In this document: positions 1 through 5,200 of the stretch, piece by piece
Numbering within the stretch: the stretch's first letter is position 1
Layout: every line of letters begins with the position of its first letter
Origin: Pseudomonadota bacterium
GTDB taxonomy: Bacteria; Myxococcota; Bradymonadia; UBA4248
Direction of reading: 5' to 3'
Length of the DNA: 6,983 nucleotides
Assembly: GCA_017613855.1 (NCBI GenBank)
Contig: JAGACY010000443.1
Span: forward strand, 1-6,983
Program-made: the position numbers and the translations under genes
The notes under the pieces: model-generated
The model's input: the letters and a program-made list of their open reading frames with translations, nothing else
What the model was told of the DNA's origin: nothing
Databases searched by the model: none

Positions 1-2103
1 ATAACCATCATCGTTTTCAACATTGGGATCTGCCCCTGCAGCTAAAAGTAATTTTAACGATTCGGGATTATTTGCAGCCTGAACAATAGGCAGTTCACGG
101 GGGAGGGTAGTAAAAATATAATTTGCCGTTCCTGCTTCCTGTATAGATTCTTCTTCTAACATGCGTTTAAAATCTTGCTGTTGAGAATTTTCTTCTAACA
201 TGCGTTTATAATCTTCGATCAATTTTTCTAGTCTTTCTGATTCATCTGCATCTGACGTTTTTGATTTTTGCTGTTCTAATTTTTTTAATTCATCTTTGAT
301 CTTATCGGAATAGTGTGGTTTTCCGCCATTGGGATTAGCCCCTGCATTGAGCAAAAGTTTGATTGTTTCGGGGTCATTTGTGTTTGTCAATGCAGTTCTC
401 CCATCGTATGCAGAGGCATTGACGTCAGCACCTGCTTCGATGAGTAGTTTTATGATTTCTCTGTTATTGTCTATACCACGCTTTATGATATCCTTGGCAG
501 TATTATAATGAGGTGTTCCAATATCTTTGTCGACTTCTGCATAATCCATGATTTGCCGATCGATTCCCATTTCCATCGCTTTCATCATATTATTTTCTCT
601 GGCAACATCGTATCGCATTAAAACGGATCGTCCTATATGATCTGTTACATGAATATCGGCACCGGCATTGAGCAATAACTTTGCAACTTCCGGATCATTT
701 GTCAGCATAATGGCTGTTTCGGTTTCGGGATCAAACCAATCAATTGAGTCAGCATCATTTTCTTTCTTATTGATGTCAACGCCATGCTCAATGAGCATTT
801 GTGCTAATTCTGCGTCTGCAATCATCCAAAGATTTGGATACGCACGATCTTTCTCAATTATTATACCTTTGTTAATTAGAAATTTAGCATATTTTAATCG
901 TGTAACAGTATCGAGAGCCGTGCGTCCGTATTGGTCTTTTGCATTAATATCGATACCGGTATTTATGAGGAGTTCGGCTATTTCGTTTGATTGTGCAAGA
1001 CTTAAATAATCTGATTTAATTTTTGCACCTTTATCAATGTAGAATTTTGTCAGTTCATAATTTTGGGTGATTATCGCAATCGCTAACGGAGTTACTCCCT
1101 CTGGAAATACACTTTGCTGAGCAAATTCTTCATCTGGAAAAACCATCCCAAATGGTCTTATGTTTGGCTTGGCTTCAGTATTAATATCGTATCCGGCATC
1201 GAGAAGCATTTGGGCGGTTTTTATATCTTTGGCCATGAATAATGGGGTAGAATTGAAATATTCTGTATGTACATCGAATCCTGCTTTAAGCAGTGCACGC
1301 ATTTTCCCTGCATTTACGTTTGTAAACATAATTCCGTTTTCTGTGGGGGCATTCACGTTTGCACCCTTGGCGAGGAGCATGTTGACGCTTTCTTCGTCCG
1401 GTGCAACCGATAAAGGCGTCATACCATCCCGCGTCTGTGCATTAACGTCGGCACCATGTTCAATCAGATATTTTGCAATGTTTTTTCTTTTGTTGCCCAA
1501 TGCGAGAATCAATGGTGTGATGTGCAGCACCTTTGTCTGCGCGTTGACATTTGCTCCTTTTTCAACGAGTGCTTTGACCTGATCGAGTGTCCATGCAAAC
1601 ATCAGTGGCGTATAACCCATATATCCGGGATTGATTGCCGGATGAAACGGCATGGATTCTTTCACACCCTCTTCATTGATCTCTGCGCCGGCATTTAAAA
1701 GAAGTTGTACGCGCCCATCGTCTTTCTGCATGGCTCGTGTGAGAACAAGAGCATGCACGAGTACCGAGTTTTCATCCCAGGCTTTGGCATTGACATCGGC
1801 ACCAGCCTCAATGAGTGCTTTGACCGAATCGATATCGGCAGCAATCATCAGCGGGGTGATGCCGGCCCCCATTGGCTGATTGACTTCTCCTTGTTCTATA
1901 ATTTCGGCCACACCTTCTTTGGATAACACAAAATCTACGTTTTGTTCATTAGGCAGTTGCTCTGACTCTTCTTCCTGAACAGAGTTCGATTCTTCCGTTG
2001 CTGTATTGATATTTGCTTGCGTTCCAGAAGATTTGCAGCCGAAGCTTCCTGACATGGCCATGAGGATACCTCCAATGAGTAGATAACGGATGATTTTGTT
2101 CAT
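1..2103 (-). CDS. Exported ankyrin-repeat protein, probable lipoprotein (3' end outside window)
   Basis: An open frame of 701 codons runs from ATG at 2103 to the left edge without a stop, so the protein is C-terminally incomplete here. The N-terminus (MNKIIRYLLIGGILMAMSG) is a positively charged, hydrophobic export signal ending at Cys23 in SFGC, a loose lipobox. An acidic Ser/Glu/Gln-rich linker covers about 25-60. From about 83 onward there are at least 16 ankyrin-type repeats, marked by TPL/TAL starts and GAD(V/I)N-like turns at residues 101, 139, 183, 217, 247, 275, 304, 359, 383, 413, 441, 481, 513, 558, 588 and 690. Several repeats are only 28-30 residues instead of 33. A charged helical insert (about 598-656) splits the array before the last visible repeat. 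Ankyrin arrays bind proteins; the ligand is unknown. The start is supported by AGGA nine bases upstream, and later Mets (15, 17) would break the signal. It lies 150 bases behind the giant lipoprotein gene on the same strand, so the two may be co-expressed. Confidence 0.95.
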   Translation of the reverse strand, partial: MNKIIRYLLIGGILMAMSGSFGCKSSGTQANINTATEESNSVQEEESEQLPNEQNVDFVLSKEGVAEIIEQGEVNQPMGAGITPLMIAADIDSVKALIEAGADVNAKAWDENSVLVHALVLTRAMQKDDGRVQLLLNAGAEINEEGVKESMPFHPAINPGYMGYTPLMFAWTLDQVKALVEKGANVNAQTKVLHITPLILALGNKRKNIAKYLIEHGADVNAQTRDGMTPLSVAPDEESVNMLLAKGANVNAPTENGIMFTNVNAGKMRALLKAGFDVHTEYFNSTPLFMAKDIKTAQMLLDAGYDINTEAKPNIRPFGMVFPDEEFAQQSVFPEGVTPLAIAIITQNYELTKFYIDKGAKIKSDYLSLAQSNEIAELLINTGIDINAKDQYGRTALDTVTRLKYAKFLINKGIIIEKDRAYPNLWMIADAELAQMLIEHGVDINKKENDADSIDWFDPETETAIMLTNDPEVAKLLLNAGADIHVTDHIGRSVLMRYDVARENNMMKAMEMGIDRQIMDYAEVDKDIGTPHYNTAKDIIKRGIDNNREIIKLLIEAGADVNASAYDGRTALTNTNDPETIKLLLNAGANPNGGKPHYSDKIKDELKKLEQQKSKTSDADESERLEKLIEDYKRMLEENSQQQDFKRMLEEESIQEAGTANYIFTTLPRELPIVQAANNPESLKLLLAAGADPNVENDDGY
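136..213 (-). repeat. 39-bp in-frame tandem duplication in the ankyrin gene
   Basis: Two adjacent 39-bp units (175-213 and 136-174) agree at 33 of 39 positions by hand count, including 18 consecutive identical bases. They encode residues 631-643 (DYKRMLEENSQQQ) and 644-656 (DFKRMLEEESIQE). The high nucleotide identity suggests a recent duplication by slippage or recombination. It keeps the frame and lengthens a charged helix. Confidence 0.85.
136..312 (-). other. Charged helical insert in the ankyrin array (residues about 598-656)
   Basis: Between the repeat turns at residues 588 and 690 lies a Lys/Glu/Gln-rich stretch (for example KIKDELKKLEQQKSK and ESERLEKLIEDYKRMLEE) with hydrophobic residues at heptad-like spacing. 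It is predicted by eye to form a long helix or short coiled coil protruding from the ankyrin solenoid, possibly for dimerisation or partner binding. It includes the 13-residue duplication. Confidence 0.6.
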
Positions 2104-2116
2104 TTTTGTGTTTCCT
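2104..2116 (-). promoter_or_regulatory. Ribosome binding site of the ankyrin gene
   Basis: On the coding strand AGGA (2113-2116) stands nine bases before the ATG at 2103. This is a normal Shine-Dalgarno core with slightly long spacing. It fixes the start at Met1, which is also the start that gives a complete export signal. Confidence 0.7.
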
Positions 2117-2120
2117 GATA

Positions 2121-2141
2121 TTGGGATGTAGAAATTCCCAA
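2121..2141 (-). repeat. Small hairpin just upstream of the ankyrin gene's ribosome binding site
   Basis: TTGGGA (2121-2126) pairs with TCCCAA (2136-2141) around a 9-base loop. A few more A/T pairs are possible with one bulge. The stem ends four bases before the AGGA motif, so it could affect ribosome access. At six main base pairs it may also be chance. Confidence 0.25.
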
Positions 2142-2152
2142 ATACAACGCGA

Positions 2153-2176
2153 GCCGTATGTGCAGCGCACATAGGC
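2153..2176. repeat. Inverted repeat TATGTGC-AGC-GCACATA between the two genes
   Basis: A perfect 7-bp inverted repeat (2157-2163 with 2167-2173) has a 3-base centre, and is extended by GCC/GGC (2153-2155 with 2174-2176) across one bulged base. It can be a hairpin in the mRNA or a DNA operator. It overlaps the -10 element of the weak promoter candidate for the ankyrin gene, a location where a bound repressor would block transcription. Confidence 0.4.
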
Positions 2177-2196
2177 GAGCGCAAAGTGCGTATCAA
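2168..2196 (-). promoter_or_regulatory. Weak promoter candidate for the ankyrin gene
   Basis: On the minus strand TTGATA (2191-2196) matches five of six bases of a sigma70-type -35 box. It is followed after 17 bases by TATGTG (2168-2173), which matches only three of six bases of a -10 box. If used, the mRNA would have a leader of about 55-60 bases. Promoter rules of this organism are unknown and the -10 match is poor, so co-transcription from the upstream gene is an equal possibility. Confidence 0.2.
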
Positions 2197-2231
2197 GCCG
2201 GAAGAGACGTGTTTTAAAACGTCTCGCCGGC
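2197..2231 (-). terminator. Hairpin behind the giant lipoprotein gene, terminator-like
   Basis: An inverted repeat starts 22 bases after the stop codon. The inner stem is 7 bp (2204-2210 with 2219-2225, GAGACGT/ACGTCTC) around an 8-base AT-rich loop. A further 5 bp (2197-2201 with 2227-2231, GCCGG/CCGGC) pair across a small internal loop. The position fits an intrinsic terminator or mRNA-stabilising hairpin. However, the bases after it on the transcribed strand (TTGATACGCA) are not a U-tract, so termination may be weak or absent and read-through into the ankyrin gene is plausible. Confidence 0.4.
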
Positions 2232-2235
2232 GAGA
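2222..2235. promoter_or_regulatory. Perfect 14-bp palindrome TCTCGCCGGCGAGA, operator-like
   Basis: Two 7-bp half-sites meet without a spacer (TCTCGCC/GGCGAGA). It overlaps the right arm of the hairpin at 2197-2231, so as RNA the two folds would exclude each other; as duplex DNA it could be a dimer binding site. A second, unrelated 10-bp palindrome (GTTTTAAAAC, 2211-2220) sits beside it. No bound protein can be named. Confidence 0.3.
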
Positions 2236-2253
2236 TAGAATGCGCTCCAAATA

Positions 2254-5200
2254 TTAATACTTACACGTGTTATTCGTTTTTACATTTTCGTAAGTATACA
2301 AAACCTTAATTTGTATATCTTCGACATTATCCCAATTGATCTTGGCATTTTCGCCGATTTCCGGGTCAATCAGCACGGTATAGGTCGAAGCAAGCGGGTA
2401 ATTGGCGAGTGTATTATCGCTGTTGCCCCACTCATTGAGTCCAAGATTGGGTGAAATCTTGGTTTGCTCGATGTTAAAGGTCGTATAGGTGTCGTAGGCC
2501 GTCGCATGTCCGAGGGTGTTGGCGATCGATTCGATGTCGGGCTGGCAAGAGGCGAGTGTCGCTTTTCCGTTGTAGAACATGGTGATCGTGGGATGCACCT
2601 GGGTGCCTGCATCGGGTTTGATGAGATTCTCGCCGACGAGTTTAAAGGCAAAACCGGCAATCTTGGCGTTGCATGTGGCCTGGAGGTTGGCAAAACTGGG
2701 GATGGTGAGTGCGAATGTGCCCGATTTGAGCGCATGTCCGCTGTTTAGAAGCTGTTTGCCCGTAGTATCGACAGTGTAGCGCGTGAGCGATTTGACGGGG
2801 ACGTTGCCGTTCGACAGCGCATAATGGAAACGCTGCTGCATCGTCATCTTTTGGAAATCTGCCGTAATACCAAGCATTTCGCGCATTGAAACGATGATCG
2901 CGTGTTCGTCATCGATGGTATTGGTTACGCCGCCGCAATTGTCAATCACGTCGTCGAGCTGATCGAGAATTGCCTTGAGATCATTGGGGCTGCGCGCAAT
3001 ATAAACCGCGCGGCGGATATCGACGAACGGACGCACGGCGTTGTATTCGATGGCGGCCAGGTAATCGTAGATGCGTTCTTTGGCAAGTTCGATTCTATTT
3101 TCGACCGATTCGAGATCGCTGGCGTAGGTAAAGAGAACGGCAGGTGCTGTATAGAGATTGTTGATTTGTGCGAGTCGTTCAGTTGAAGCATCGTATTGGG
3201 ATTTGAACATTTGCGCGCGCTGTGTAAGCGTAAGATAATGCAATAATGCCGTATCGGCCTCAATTTCAGATTCGGTCACGACTGCACTCTTGCTGAGCAT
3301 ATCCTGTGCGAGCATGAGGTATTCGGAGCGCATATTTTCGAGCGTCTGCAAATCGCGTTCGTGCGTATCCTGTGCGTTGAATTCTTCGCGCAGTTTCTCG
3401 ATAGCTGCTTTGGCTTTTTCGGTGGTTTTATCGGCACCAATGGCAGTTTTTTCGAATTCATTCAGCGTTTTAACAAGCTCAGCTTCGGCTTTTTGCGCAG
3501 CAATGCTGGCCTCTTTGTCCGCTATTTTCTGATCATACTGGGTTTGAGCATCTTTGAGATCCTGCTGATATTTTTTATAGTTTTTGGCGCCAGTCAAACC
3601 CGTGCTGGCGATCTTAAATACTTCATATTGTAGCAAATCAAGGTATTTGCAGACAATGGCATCAGAATAAGCCCCTTTTGCAAGAGGTTTTGCATCTACA
3701 GCACGTGCTGTAACTTCAGCTATGGACGAGCCTACATTAAGGGCTTTACCAATCATATCTGAAGTCGCGGTAACCCCGAGAATGGCTCTTTCATATTCAG
3801 CCATATCGGATATATATTCTTTCTTTTCATTTAGTGCGTTTGTCTGAATGTTTTTCCAGTCTTCTAGCTTGCCCTGTGCTTTTGTATAAGCATCATTCAA
3901 ACTTTTATATTGGGCGTCGAGCTTGTCAATCAGTGCTTTTGCTTTGGCATCCTGAGCACTTTCGATGGCTTTGAGGTTATCTTTGACGTTATTGAGGTAA
4001 GTCGATCTATTTTTATACCATTTTTTGATATTTGCCGCATAGCTCTCACAGGTCTGGCGTGCAATTGTGACTTTATTTTGCAGTGCCTGGAGGTCGGCTT
4101 TGGCTACTTCGACATGCTGCAGCGATTTTCGGTAATTGAGAATCGCTTCGGCAGCTTCGCCGGTATTGACATTCGATTGTGGATCGAGGCCATCGAAGGT
4201 CTTGTCATCCCGAGCAATCTCTTTGCCGTCCTTGTCGAGGAACTGCAATGTGCCGTCGTCCTTGATCTTGACCGAATATGCTGCAGAATCGGCAGGAATA
4301 TCGCGGTCAGCTCTGCCCGGCAGTGAATCTTTGTTAAGAGCAAACCCACAATAGAATGGCGTCGTGATCGGATCGCACTCGGGTTTGGTCATAATTTTGG
4401 CGACATCTGTGACTTTGCATGCTTCGGGCAAACCGCAGATATTGACGATTTCGGTGACCAGATTCTCGAGGGAATTCGTTAAATTGGCTGATGTCGTCTT
4501 TTGTGAAATCTGCATGTCGCGATGATCTTTAAAGACCTTGTCGCGTTTTGCGGTAACTTCTTCGAGAGTTTTAGCGGCTTTTTCGGCGCGGCGCGCCAAA
4601 ACATTGGTATCGTCCTTGTTGAGCGAATTCGAAACCGTCACCTCGGCATCGCGCATATAGACGAGCGCATCGAACGACTGATTGAGTTTTTTTAGTGTAC
4701 TCATGTTGTCGTTAAAGCTGTTGGCATAACCGCCATTGAGAGAGGTATTGTTGGTATTGCGGTTAATTTCGGATTCGATGAGGCCCGCGAGATAGAGATC
4801 GAACATGCGTGGATTCATCATGGCCGCTTTGTCGGTACGATCTATCGTTTTGTTCAGGAGCTCGTTGTACCTGCGTGCAGCGACGGAAATGGCATCGCTC
4901 ACGGCTTGCCATGCCTGCTGGTAATCGGCAAGAATCGTATAGCGCTCGGCTGTAATTTCGTCGGTTTTGGTCGTTTGATTGGACAGAACTTCGAGCGGAA
5001 GTTGGCCAAATTGCTTGCCCATAACTTTGAGGTGTGCCTGGAGAGTATTGTTGTCCCAGTCATCGAGAATGCCCATGACAGCATTTTCGATATCTTTGGC
5101 CGCAAATTTGGGAGCATCCGCTGTGTCGAGCCACTTTTGTCTTGCTGTAATATCCTGCTGCCATGCGGCATATTGCTGCCCAAGATAGGATTCGCGCAAA

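Noticed and set aside
1160..1582. 140-codon plus-strand open frame opposite the ankyrin gene
   Set aside because: Its periodic low-complexity peptide mirrors the ankyrin repeats on the other strand; there is no sign of an independent gene.
1..2103. Ankyrin protein as a host-directed effector injected into eukaryotic cells
   Set aside because: The N-terminus is a Sec-type lipoprotein signal, which points to the bacterium's own envelope, and no secretion-system gene is in the window.
1949..2170. 73-codon minus-strand open frame overlapping the intergenic region and ankyrin start
   Set aside because: It is out of frame with the ankyrin gene, covers its signal peptide region, and encodes a peptide of odd composition (Trp, Cys, Arg, His).
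4200..4275. Possible EF-hand calcium site at LDKDGKEI (near residue 905)
   Set aside because: The loop lacks the full DxDxDG pattern with a Glu at position 12; it looks like a simple beta hairpin with a DKDGK turn.
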